Shown here in pieces: positions 1 through 9,000 of a DNA stretch of 64,000 bases. The stretch is from contig NZ_KQ948428.1 of the NCBI RefSeq assembly GCF_001514065.1, forward strand, positions 313,525 through 377,524. The letters run 5' to 3'. The notes beneath the pieces were generated by a model, which ran no database searches, was not told where the DNA came from, and saw only the letters and a list, made by a program, of their open reading frames with translations. The position numbers were made by a program, and so were the translations under genes. Every line of letters starts with the position of its first letter. Within the stretch, counting starts at the first letter, position 1. The stretch is from Streptomyces antibioticus. Its GTDB lineage: Bacteria > Actinomycetota > Actinomycetes > Streptomycetales > Streptomycetaceae.

Positions 1-553
1 CGAAGTCGCCCAGCTGCCCCCACTGCACGACCGTGACGGTCTTGCCGTCCCGGCCGACGGAGAGCAGATGGATGTCGGAGGCGCCCCAGGAGCTCTCGAT
101 GTGCAGACCGTGCACCCGGGCGCCCTCCTCGACCGGCAGCGTCCCGTAGTCCCGGTGGGTGGCCTCGACCTCCGGGTCGGCCTGCTCCAGCTGCGTGGGG
201 CAGGTCTTGATGTCCTTGTTCAGCCGGGTGGCGAGGGCCTTGGCCTTGCTGGTGTCGCCGACGACGATCGTGAGCTGCAGGGCGCCGGTGTCGAGGTCGG
301 TGTGGAAGGTGCGGTACCGGGAGTCGTAGCCCGGCATCGTGTCCTGGAGGCAGGACAGCAGGCCGTCCGGGACACCGTCGGTGACCTTGCCGGCCGTCCA
401 GGAGGACGAGGGGTGCGGCGGCAGTTCGGACGCCGACAGGAACTTCGGAGATACCTTCGGGGCGGCGTCCGCGGGTGAGGCGAGCGTCGCGCCGAGGGCG
501 AGTCCGGTGGCGGCGACGGCGAGGAGCGCGCCGGCTCGGTTGCGCATGGGCAT
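1..553 (-). CDS. Secreted protein of unknown function (C-terminus outside window)
   Basis: The gene enters from the left edge and is read on the minus strand, so only its first 184 codons are visible. I place the start at the ATG ending at 553 because GGGGGA lies 7 bases upstream; a second in-frame ATG lies two codons later. Residues 1 to about 28 form a signal peptide: a short basic start (MPMRNR), an alanine/leucine-rich core, then an Ala-x-Ala type end. The mature part shows FLSASELPPHP, a cysteine pair and an alternating beta-rich pattern reminiscent of small actinobacterial extracellular sensor-like domains. I do not recognise a catalytic motif. It is transcribed away from the XRE-type gene at 794, with a 240-bp shared upstream region in which I see no clear operator. 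Product unknown; secretion is the only firm inference. Confidence 0.75.
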   Translation of the reverse strand, partial: MPMRNRAGALLAVAATGLALGATLASPADAAPKVSPKFLSASELPPHPSSSWTAGKVTDGVPDGLLSCLQDTMPGYDSRYRTFHTDLDTGALQLTIVVGDTSKAKALATRLNKDIKTCPTQLEQADPEVEATHRDYGTLPVEEGARVHGLHIESSWGASDIHLLSVGRDGKTVTVVQWGQLGDF

Positions 554-793
554 GAGTGTGTCCCCCGTGTACGAGTGAGTGCGAGAAGATGTGCGAGTGC
601 GTGCTGAGTAAGTAGCGTGTCGCCCGGCGGTGGTTGGTCGGTCCGGTCCGCTCGGTGCGACACCAAGAGCATCAGCGGTCACAGGCGGCCGGCGCAACCG
701 CGGACGGCCGATCTGCGCGGGTGGAACCATCCCAGGCCATGTGACGTGCAGGAATACGAGTGCCTGGGACAGCGGAACGGGGGCGGGACAACG

Positions 794-2281
794 GTGTCGG
801 AGCAGCACGACGCAGACGAGGTGGCGGAGTTCGCGGCGCTGCTCGCGCGGCTGAAGGAACGGACGGACCGCAGCTACGGCCAGTTGGCCCGCCGGCTGAA
901 CATGAACACCTCGACGCTGCACCGGTACTGCGCCGGTGAGACGGTCCCGGTGGACTTCGCCCCCGTGGAGCGGTTCGCGGCGCTGTGCGGGGCGACGCCG
1001 GAGGAGCGGCACGAACTCCACCGGCGGTGGCTGCTCGCGGTGGCGGCACGACAGCGGTCGTCCCGCCCGCAGGAACCCGCGCCGACGCCCGGACCGACGC
1101 CGGCATCGGACCCGGCCGAACCCGACGCCGAGCCGACCGTCGAGGCGGCCGCTGCACCGACCGTCGAGGCGAGCGCACCGGCCGTAGAGGCGAGCGTCGA
1201 GCCGACCGCTGCACCGACCATCGAGGCGAACGCTGCACCGCCCCTCGACCCGACCGTCGAGCCCGCCATCGGCCCCACCCTCGAAGCGGACGAGGTCGAC
1301 CCCGTCACCGAGCTGCGGCTGCCCGAGCCAGCCCGCCCGCGCCCCCGCCCTTGGTACCGGCGTCGGCGGACCCTGGTCGCCTCGGCGGCGGCCGTCGCGC
1401 TGATCGCCACGCTCGGCAGCCTGTCCGCCCTCTCGGACGGCCGCTCCTCCGCCGCCGACTCCGTGAGCCCCACCGACCCGGCCGTCACCACCTCGGCCGC
1501 CCCCGGGTCACCGGACCCCACCGCGTCGAAGAAGAAACCGAGTCCGTCCGCTTCCCCGGGCCGGGGAACCTCGTCGCCGTCCGCCTCCGGAACCGGCCGC
1601 CCGCACGCCGGCCCGTCCGCCAAGGGCGGCGGCAGCCCCACCGGCGGAGCCGGCCCGGGAGCGGCCGTGCCGCTGTCCTGGACGGTCAACTCCCATGTCT
1701 GGAACGCGGGCTGCGGCCACCGGTACGTCATCGACAAGCCGTCGACGCAGGTGCCACCGCCGCCGGTCGCGCAGGATGCCGCGGTCTGGGCGGCGGCGCA
1801 GGGCGCGCTGCACGGCGGCGAGACGATGGTGCAGATCTCGGTGCAGGGGCGGAGTTCCACGGCCGTGGTCCTCGACGCGCTCCGGGTGCGGGTGGTGGGG
1901 CGTTCGGCCCCGGCCGAGGGCAACTCGTACGCCATGGACAACGGCTGCGGCGGCGCGCTCACGCCCCGCATGTTCTCCGTCGACCTCGACGCGGACCGGC
2001 CGATCGCCCGCTCGGAGGCCGGCAACGACGGGGAGAACGAGATCCCGGCGATCCGGATGCCGTACCGCGTCTCCGCCGAGGACCCGGAGATCCTGCTGGT
2101 CACCGCGCGCACCGTCGGCTGCGACTGCCGCTGGTACCTCGAACTGGACTGGTCCTCCCAGGGCCGCACCGGCACCGCCCGCATCGACGACCACGGCACC
2201 CCGTTCCGCACGACGGGCGACAAGGGGCTGCCGCAGTACTCGTACGACTACACGAACCGGAAGTGGGTCTCCGGGGACTAA
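794..2281 (+). CDS. Membrane-anchored XRE-type helix-turn-helix protein with extracellular domain
   Basis: The frame is open from 617, but I choose the GTG at 794 (MSEQHDADEV) because it follows a GGGGGCGGGA stretch and begins the conserved domain. Residues about 10-65 form an XRE/Cro-type HTH (SYGQLARRLNMNTSTLHRYC). Residues 90-190 are a Pro/Ala/Glu-rich linker made of repeated PTVEA-type units. A basic stop-transfer stretch (WYRRRR) precedes one membrane segment at about 193-213. After a Ser/Pro/Gly linker, roughly residues 290-495 form a folded extracellular domain with several cysteines (NAGCGHRY, DNGCGG, VGCDCRWY). This is one-piece signal transduction architecture: a cytoplasmic DNA-binding domain coupled across the membrane to an outside domain. 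Ligand and target genes are unknown. The stop codon overlaps that of the convergent oxidase gene by 4 bases. Confidence 0.85.
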   Translation: MSEQHDADEVAEFAALLARLKERTDRSYGQLARRLNMNTSTLHRYCAGETVPVDFAPVERFAALCGATPEERHELHRRWLLAVAARQRSSRPQEPAPTPGPTPASDPAEPDAEPTVEAAAAPTVEASAPAVEASVEPTAAPTIEANAAPPLDPTVEPAIGPTLEADEVDPVTELRLPEPARPRPRPWYRRRRTLVASAAAVALIATLGSLSALSDGRSSAADSVSPTDPAVTTSAAPGSPDPTASKKKPSPSASPGRGTSSPSASGTGRPHAGPSAKGGGSPTGGAGPGAAVPLSWTVNSHVWNAGCGHRYVIDKPSTQVPPPPVAQDAAVWAAAQGALHGGETMVQISVQGRSSTAVVLDALRVRVVGRSAPAEGNSYAMDNGCGGALTPRMFSVDLDADRPIARSEAGNDGENEIPAIRMPYRVSAEDPEILLVTARTVGCDCRWYLELDWSSQGRTGTARIDDHGTPFRTTGDKGLPQYSYDYTNRKWVSGD

Positions 2282-4020
2282 GGCCGGGGCATGTTGCGCA
2301 GGTTGGAGCGGGCCATCTGGAGCATGCGGCCCACGCCGCCATCGAGGACGATCTTCGAGGCGGAGAGGGCGAAGCCGGTGACCATCTCGGTGCTGATCTT
2401 CGGCGGGATGGACAGGGCGTTGGGGTCGGTGACGACGTCGACGAGGGCGGGGCCCTTGTGCTTGAAGGCGTCCTTCAACGCCCCCGCGAGGTCCTTCGGC
2501 TTCTCGACGCGGACGCCGTGGGCACCGCAGGCGCGGGCGACGGCCGCGAAGTCGGGGTTCTTGTTCGTGGTTCCGTACGACGGGAGTCCCGCGACCAGCA
2601 TCTCCAACTCGACCATGGACAGCGAGGAGTTGTTGAAGAGGACGACCTTCACGGGGAGGTCGTACTGCACCAGGGTCAGGAAGTCGCCCATCAGCATGGA
2701 GAATCCGCCGTCGCCGGACATCGACACGACCTGGCGCTTGCGGTCGGTGAACTGGGCGCCGATCGCCATCGGCAGCGCGTTGGCCATGGAGCCGTGCGAG
2801 AAGGAGCCGATGACCCGGCGGCGGCCGTTGGGTGAGATGTAGCGGGCGGCCCAGACGTTGCACATGCCGGTGTCGACCGTGAACACGGCGTCGTCGTCGG
2901 CGAGTTCGTCGAGGACGGCGGCCACGTACTCGGGGTGGATCGGGACGTGCTTCTCGACCTTGCGGGTGTAGGCCTTGACCACGCCTTCCAGGGCGTCGGC
3001 GTGCTTCTTGAGCATCTTGTCGAGGAAGCGCCGGTTCTGCTTCTCCTTCACCCGCGGGATCAGACACCGCAGGGTCTCCTTCACATCGCCCCACACCGCG
3101 AGGTCGAGCTTCGAGCGGCGGCCCAGGTTCTCCGGGCGGACGTCGACCTGGGCGATCTTGACGTTGTCGGGCAGGAAGGCGTTGTACGGGAAGTCGGTGC
3201 CGAGCAGGATCAGCAGGTCGCACTCGTGGGTGGCCTCGTAGGCGGCGCCGTAGCCGAGCAGACCGCTCATGCCGACGTCGTACGGGTTGTCGTACTGGAT
3301 CCACTCCTTGCCCCGCAGCGCGTGCCCCACCGGGGACTTGACCTTCTCCGCGAACTCCATGACCTCGGCGTGCGCGCCGGCCGTGCCGCTGCCGCAGAAG
3401 AGGGTGATCTTCTCGGCCTTGTCGATCATGCGGACGAACGCGTCGAGTTCGGCGTCGCCCGGACGGACCGTGGGCCGGGAGGTGACGAGGGCGGTCTCCA
3501 GCGGCTTGTCCGGGGCGGGGTCGTCGGCGATGTCGCCGGGGAGGGAGACGACGCTGACGCCCGAGCGGCCGACCGCGTGCTGGATGGCGGTCTGGAGCAG
3601 CCTCGGCATCTGCTTCGGGCTGGAGATCAGCTCGCTGTAGTGGCTGCACTCGCGGAACAGCTGGTCGGGGTGGGTCTCCTGGAAGTAGCCCAGGCCGATC
3701 TCGCTGGACGGGATGTGCGAGGCGAGGGCGAGGACGGGCGCCATGGAGCGGTGGGCGTCGTACAGGCCGTTGATGAGGTGCAGGTTGCCGGGACCGCAGG
3801 AGCCTGCGCAGGCGGTCAGCTTGCCGGTGATCTGGGCTTCCGCCCCGGCGGCGAAGGCGGCGGTCTCCTCGTGCCGGACGTGCACCCAGTCGATGCCGCG
3901 GTTGCGGCGCACGGCGTCGACGACCGGGTTGAGGCTGTCGCCGACGACGCCGTAGAGGCGTTTCACTCCGGCGCGCACGAGGATGTCCACGAACTGTTCG
4001 GCAACGTTCTGCTTGGCCAT
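2278..4020 (-). CDS. poxB: Thiamine-pyrophosphate enzyme, pyruvate oxidase/dehydrogenase (PoxB) type
   Basis: Full-length ThDP enzyme of 580 residues, the normal size for pyruvate:quinone oxidoreductase. It should convert pyruvate to acetate and CO2 with electrons passed to quinone, bypassing the pyruvate dehydrogenase complex. The N-terminal pyrimidine-binding domain has the cofactor-activating glutamate in VRHEETAAFAAG. A central nucleotide/FAD-type domain follows (LLILLGTDFPYNAFLP). The C-terminal PP domain carries the classical ThDP motif: GDGGFS, with NN about 25 residues later (VVLFNN). I use the ATG ending at 4020 (MAKQNVAE), with a weak GGA upstream, rather than the in-frame ATG six codons earlier; both are possible. 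The family also includes acetolactate synthase-like enzymes, so the substrate is inferred. It converges on the XRE-type gene, the two stop codons sharing CTAA. Confidence 0.88.
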   Translation of the reverse strand: MAKQNVAEQFVDILVRAGVKRLYGVVGDSLNPVVDAVRRNRGIDWVHVRHEETAAFAAGAEAQITGKLTACAGSCGPGNLHLINGLYDAHRSMAPVLALASHIPSSEIGLGYFQETHPDQLFRECSHYSELISSPKQMPRLLQTAIQHAVGRSGVSVVSLPGDIADDPAPDKPLETALVTSRPTVRPGDAELDAFVRMIDKAEKITLFCGSGTAGAHAEVMEFAEKVKSPVGHALRGKEWIQYDNPYDVGMSGLLGYGAAYEATHECDLLILLGTDFPYNAFLPDNVKIAQVDVRPENLGRRSKLDLAVWGDVKETLRCLIPRVKEKQNRRFLDKMLKKHADALEGVVKAYTRKVEKHVPIHPEYVAAVLDELADDDAVFTVDTGMCNVWAARYISPNGRRRVIGSFSHGSMANALPMAIGAQFTDRKRQVVSMSGDGGFSMLMGDFLTLVQYDLPVKVVLFNNSSLSMVELEMLVAGLPSYGTTNKNPDFAAVARACGAHGVRVEKPKDLAGALKDAFKHKGPALVDVVTDPNALSIPPKISTEMVTGFALSASKIVLDGGVGRMLQMARSNLRNMPRP

Positions 4021-4047
4021 GAGTCCATGTATCCACACCGGCCGGGG

Positions 4048-5880
4048 TTACGCCTCCCACACGGCGGCCGCCGTACGGTCGTCGGCGTAGCCCTTCACCC
4101 GGACCTGGGTGTCGGCGAGGAACGCGGCGAGGCCCGGCGGGGTGGGGCCGGACCACCGTCCCGTGAGGTACGCGCCCAGCTCCGGCTCGCCGCGCAACGG
4201 CTCCGCGAGGCCGCCGCTGCACATCAGGAGTGTGTCACCCGGGCGGGCTACCGAGGCGCGGAACCGGAACGGTTCGCGGGGTGGCTCGGGGGCGGGTTCG
4301 TAGGGGCTCGGCGGAGTGGGGATGCCGAGGTCCATGGTGAGGCGGTCGCCCTCGGGCGTCTCGGCGGGCAGCGAGCCGAAGCCGACGACCGGTTCGCCGG
4401 TGGCGTCGGTGACGCGCGGCTCGATGTCCTGCCACTCGCCGTCCCGGAGCCGGAACAGGCCGCCGGCGCCGACGCCGAAGAAGACGCGGGTACGGCAGTC
4501 GGTGTCGGCGGGCAGGAGTAGACAGCGCAGGGTGGCGGAGTACTCCTCCGGGTCGATGCCCTGTTCGACGGCGCTGGCGCGGAGTTTGCCGAGGCTGCGG
4601 TCGGTGAGGCGGTGCAGGCCGGACTTGAGGTCGCCGCGGCGGGCGGCCCTGATGTCCTCGGCGAGCCTGGCGTGACTGCGGCCGACGGCCCTGCCGATCC
4701 AGTGGCAGGCCTCGGCGGCGGCTCGGTGGGCGCCTGGGGTGGCCCTCGCGCCGGTGGCCATCGCGACGAGGACCAGGGCGTGGTCGCCGGTGCCGAACCG
4801 GGCGGTGAGGAGGGAGTCGCGGCGGGGTTCGCCGCGGAAGCGGGCGGAGTCGCCGCGGACGGAGGCGGCGCGGAGGGTGCAGGAGCCGTAATGGGCGCCG
4901 TCGAGGACGGTGTCGGCCACGAGGTCGTCGAGTTCGTCGGGGTTCGCGGGTGGGAGGGCGGTGGGTTCGGCTTCGTAGGTGGGCGGGCCCGAGCCGAGAT
5001 AGGTGACGGCGGGTGGGGGGAGGGTGGGGAGGTCGAGGCGGGTGGCTGTGCGTACGGGGGTTTCGGTGGGCGGGGGTTCCGGGGCGGCCGGGGTCGGTGC
5101 TGGGGGGTGGGTCTCGCTCGCCCGCGCCGGCGGGGTGCCCTGGGGCACGACTGCCCGCAGCGACGGGGGCGATGACGGTAGCGGCGGCGCTGCCGGCGAG
5201 GGCGGCGACGACGGCGGTAGCGGCGGCGCTTCAGGGTCGGCTGCCCGGCCGGGCTCCGCCCCAGCGGCATGACGACGCGCAGCTTGCGCGGGAGTGTCCG
5301 CAGGCCGCGCGGGGATCTCCGCACCCCGGGCGGGGCTCTCAGCAGGCCGCGCGGGGAGGTCCGCAGGCGGTGCGGGGAGGTCCGCAGGCAGTGCAGGGAT
5401 GTCCGCAGGCGGTGCGGGGACCTCCGCCGACCTCGCGGGGGTATCCGCCGGCCGCGCGGGGAGGTCCGCAGACCGCCCGGCGACCTCCGCCGACCTCGCG
5501 GGGAGATCCGCAGGGCGAACCGGAATGTCGGCAGGCCGCGCGGGGATGTCCGCGGCCTGCGCCGGGACCTCCGCAGCCCGCGCCGGCATGTCCGTAGGCG
5601 GCACAGGCATGTCCGCAGGCTGCGCCGGGACCTCCGTAGGCGGCGCCGGGATGTCCGGCGGCCGCGCCGGGACCTCCGTAGGCCGTGCCGGGATCCCGGC
5701 ATTTTGTGCAGGGATCTCAGCCCCCGTCGCGTCCCCGTTCACCGTTCCCGCTGCCGACTCGTATCTGTCGTCCAGCGTGTCCGGGGCCGATGTGGGGCCC
5801 GCGTCCTCGGTCTTGTCGTCGTACAGCTGTCCCCACCAGTCGTCCTCGTGGCCGGTGGGCCTTCCCCCCTGATGGCTCAT
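4048..5880 (-). CDS. PP2C-like protein with long N-terminal heptad-repeat arm and degenerate metal site
   Basis: 610 residues. The first 50 are acidic and polar (HEDDWWGQLYDDK). Residues about 55-200 are about 20 copies of a 7-residue proline/alanine unit of the form x-PARPAD, encoded by 21-bp tandem repeats. A second Pro/Ala-rich linker follows to about 310. The C-terminal part (about 320-610) resembles the PP2C phosphatase fold used in streptomycete Ser/Thr signalling: RRDSLL near the start, a short TFATG-like core, and a final ADDRTAAAVW. Two metal-binding motifs look wrong: the usual DGxGG is ATGARATPG, and the usual DGL is SGGL. The protein may therefore be inactive and act as a binding protein. 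It lies 27 bp upstream of the poxB start in the same direction, so the two may be co-transcribed. No signal peptide or membrane segment is visible. Confidence 0.8.
   Translation of the reverse strand: MSHQGGRPTGHEDDWWGQLYDDKTEDAGPTSAPDTLDDRYESAAGTVNGDATGAEIPAQNAGIPARPTEVPARPPDIPAPPTEVPAQPADMPVPPTDMPARAAEVPAQAADIPARPADIPVRPADLPARSAEVAGRSADLPARPADTPARSAEVPAPPADIPALPADLPAPPADLPARPAESPARGAEIPARPADTPAQAARRHAAGAEPGRAADPEAPPLPPSSPPSPAAPPLPSSPPSLRAVVPQGTPPARASETHPPAPTPAAPEPPPTETPVRTATRLDLPTLPPPAVTYLGSGPPTYEAEPTALPPANPDELDDLVADTVLDGAHYGSCTLRAASVRGDSARFRGEPRRDSLLTARFGTGDHALVLVAMATGARATPGAHRAAAEACHWIGRAVGRSHARLAEDIRAARRGDLKSGLHRLTDRSLGKLRASAVEQGIDPEEYSATLRCLLLPADTDCRTRVFFGVGAGGLFRLRDGEWQDIEPRVTDATGEPVVGFGSLPAETPEGDRLTMDLGIPTPPSPYEPAPEPPREPFRFRASVARPGDTLLMCSGGLAEPLRGEPELGAYLTGRWSGPTPPGLAAFLADTQVRVKGYADDRTAAAVWEA
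5281..5718 (-). repeat. Tandem 21-bp repeats encoding Pro/Ala-rich heptads
   Basis: About 20 head-to-tail copies of a 21-bp unit sit inside the PP2C-like gene. They keep frame and encode heptads such as IPARPAD, VPAQPAD and LPAPPAD. Copies differ at several positions, mostly at the hydrophobic first residue (I, V, L, M, T) and the fourth or fifth residue, so the array is old or under selection for the heptad pattern. A period of exactly seven residues with a hydrophobic residue at one position points to an extended polyproline-like stalk rather than a coiled coil, because proline is too frequent. Confidence 0.85.
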
Positions 5881-5952
5881 GCCCCTAATTGTCCACCGCG
5901 AGGGCCCGATGAAAACGGGGCAACCGGAAAATCAGCAGGTCGTGCGAAACAG

Positions 5953-5996
5953 GTCGCCGGGCGGTCCCACCCCCCACGGGAGAACCGCCCGGCGAC
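5953..5996. terminator. Hairpin downstream of subtilase gene
   Basis: A perfect 13-bp inverted repeat (arms GTCGCCGGGCGGT and ACCGCCCGGCGAC, 18-base loop) lies 36 bp beyond the minus-strand stop of the large protease and 73 bp upstream of the PP2C-like start. It is the best terminator candidate for the protease transcript. There is no long T-run, as is usual in streptomycetes. Confidence 0.6.
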
Positions 5997-6031
5997 GTCC
6001 GAGTGACCCGGGCCCGCGATCCCCTGACGTG

Positions 6032-9000
6032 CTAGCGCACGTCGTAGGCCCGGGTCACGATCTGGGTGACCGAGTTGCCGTTGGCGTCGGTCAGGTCGGC
6101 CCTGAGTGTGACCTGCTTTCCTGTCGCGGAGCTGTGGTCGACGACGGCCTGCCAGACCCCGCCGCGCCGCTCGGTCCTCGCCTCGGTCCAGGTCTCGCCG
6201 GCGTCGTAGGAGTAGGCGAGCTTCACCGAGGTCAACGCGCCGGGGTGGTAGCCCGCGTGGCCCGTCGCCGTGAGCGTGAGGCGTTGGCCGTCCTTCGCGG
6301 GGAGGGTCTTGAGGCCGTCCTCGGGGAGGCCGTAGTGCGGGAACAGCAGCGGGATGCCCTGGGAGTAGGCGTTCTCGTCGAGGGCCGAGCGGAAGGACCA
6401 GGTCGTGGTCGTCTGCGTGGTGCGGTTCCAGACCCGGGCCGGCTGGCCGAACTTCGCCGTGCTCAGGGTGAGTTCGTACGACGACTCCGCCGCCGGGACC
6501 GTGAACACCCCGAACGGGTAGGGGCTGTCGCCGACGGTCTCGCCGTTCCGCTTCAGGACCATGTTGCCCAGGTCGCCGAAGCTGCCCTGGACGCCCACGT
6601 GTTGGCCGTCGCCGTAGAAGGCCGGGGCGACGCCGATGAGGTCGCCCTGACGTTCCGCGGCCAGCGCCTCGGTGCCGGTGTCGTCGACGGGGCCGGTCGG
6701 CGCGAGGACACCGCCGTACCACTCCTCCTCACGACGCTCACCCTTCTCGTACGTCCGCACGGGGTCGATCATGAACTCACCCCACGGGAAGCTGCTGGAC
6801 AGCTGCTGCCCCCAGCCGGTCGCGCCCGGCGTGCGGTACTCGGTGCGGGTGAAGGGCGCCGGGACGGTCTCGATGTCGCCGAAGTAGCCGGACAGGCCGC
6901 TCGGGCGGGTCATCGAAGGGAGGTCGATGTGGTCCGTCGCACCGCCCGACATCGACTTGTACGTCGCCTTCGTCGCCGCCAACTCCCGGTCACGGGCGCG
7001 ATAGACGCGGTCGCTGCGGAGCTGTCCCGTCTCCGGGTAGGCGAGGTTGTAGACGTACCGGCTCTTCGCCGTGGCCGTCCAGCGCAGGGTCACGTCCGTT
7101 CCGGCCGCCAGCAGCGCCTTTGCCTCCTCCGTCGGGATTCCCAGGACCGGCAGCGTGCCGCCGGTGAAGCCCGCCGACGGGTACCAGCGGCCCGGCGCCT
7201 CGCGGTAGCCGAGGACCGCCACGGCCCCGGCCGCCTTCGCGCGGTTCGCGACCTCGTAGGCGCCGCCGTCGTCCGGGAGCCTGACGAGTGCGATCTTGCC
7301 CTTCGCACCCGAAAGGTCCTCCGCCGTACCGGACTTGGCGTCGTAGAGCGCTGCCTGTCCCTTGCCGTCCAGGTTCACGGAGTTCGTCGAGGCGGTCACC
7401 GGGTGGAGCTTCCGCCCGCCCACGACCGCCAGTTCGGTGATCTGCGGGGCCGCGGCGCGCCAGAAGCTGTCGAACTCGAAGCTGCCGTCGGTGGCCTTGC
7501 CGTCGACGGAGGCGTAGTAGCCGCGCAGGGTGCGGCCGCCCGCCGCGGTGCCGCCATGCAGCCAGGTGTCGTCCCACGAGCGGGCGAAACCGAGCGTGGC
7601 GCCCCGGAGTTCGGTCGGCCGGTCCGTGCGGACGCCGAGGCGGTGGGCCTTGCGGGCGTCGAGGACGACCGTGGTGTCCCCGCGGACCTCCAGCTGTGGA
7701 CGGGCCAGGTAGGAAAGGGAGTTGTAGAGGGTGCCTTCGGTCTCCGGGGTGGTGATGAAGCTGGAGAGGAAGTAGCTGCCGGGGCGGACCGTGTACGTCT
7801 GGTCGCCGGCGCCGTCGTTGAAGCGGCGCTCGCCGGTGGCGTCGTCGGTGCCGATGACGTCGACTGAGGAGGCGCCGGTGGCGGGGTCGCCGTGGCGGTC
7901 GATCAGCTTGACGCGCAGGGTGACCGTCTCGGGCTGGACGTAGAGGGAGAAGGGGGTGGAGACGCGGACGCCGTTCGCCTGAGCGAGCACCCGGCCCGTG
8001 ATGTCGCCGTACTGGGCGCGCTTGAGCGTGGCCGTGGGGTCGACGCGGAGCGGGACCTCGACCGTCTTGCCGGCCGGGACGGTGACCGACGCCGAGTTCA
8101 GGCGGGCCACGGGTGAGCGGACGGTGGAGCCGTCGTTGCCGGTGACCCCCGTCACCGACAGCTTCAGCTCCACCGCCCTGTCGGTGGTGTTGGTGTACGG
8201 CACGGAGACCGTGCCGCGGTCGGTCTTGTCCTGCGGCCAGTCGTAGGTGCCGGCCTGGACGGCGGGCGCGCCGAGGATCGTCTGGTCGAGGGCGGCCTTG
8301 ACGTCGAGGCGGCCACCGCCGGTCTCGCGGACGTCGCCGGGGATGTCCGCGTCGGCGGCGGAGACGAGGGCGGCCTTGATCCGGGCGGCGTTCCAGTCCG
8401 GGTGACGCTGCTTCAGGATGGCGGCGGCGCCGGCGACATGCGGGGTCGCCATCGACGTACCGCTCATGGACTGGTAGGCGTACACCCCGCGTCCGCCCGC
8501 GTTGGCGGCGGAGATGCCGACGCCCGGGGCGGTGATCTCGGGCTTGAGGGTGTGGGCGCCGTAGACCGGGCCGCGGCTGGAGAAGTTCGCGGTCGAGTCG
8601 TCGCGGTCGACGGCGCCGACCGTGAGGACGCTCGGCGCGCAACCGGGCGAGGAGACCGTGTTGTTGCCGGGTCCGGAGTTGCCGGCCGCGATGACGAAGA
8701 GGGTGTTCTCGTGGGAGCGCGCGAGTTCCTCGGTGGCCTGGGCCATCGGGTCGGTGCAGTCCCGCTCGTCGGGGTTGCCGAGGCTCATGGAGATGACGTC
8801 GGCGCCCTGTTCGACGGCCCACTGCATGCCGGCGATGATCCACGAAGTCTCGCCGTAGCCGCCGTCGTTGAGGACCTTGCCGTTGAGCAGCTCGGCGCCG
8901 GGCGCGACGCCCTTCTTCTTGCCGCCGCTCGCGGCGCCGGTGCCGCCGACGGTGGAGGTGGTGTGGGTGCCGTGGCCCTGGTGGTCGTCGGTGTCGGCCG

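Noticed and set aside
1508-4222. 904-codon minus-strand frame over the XRE-type and pyruvate oxidase genes
   Set aside because: Low-complexity Arg/Gly/Pro translation; the poxB frame in the same region has complete ThDP motifs.
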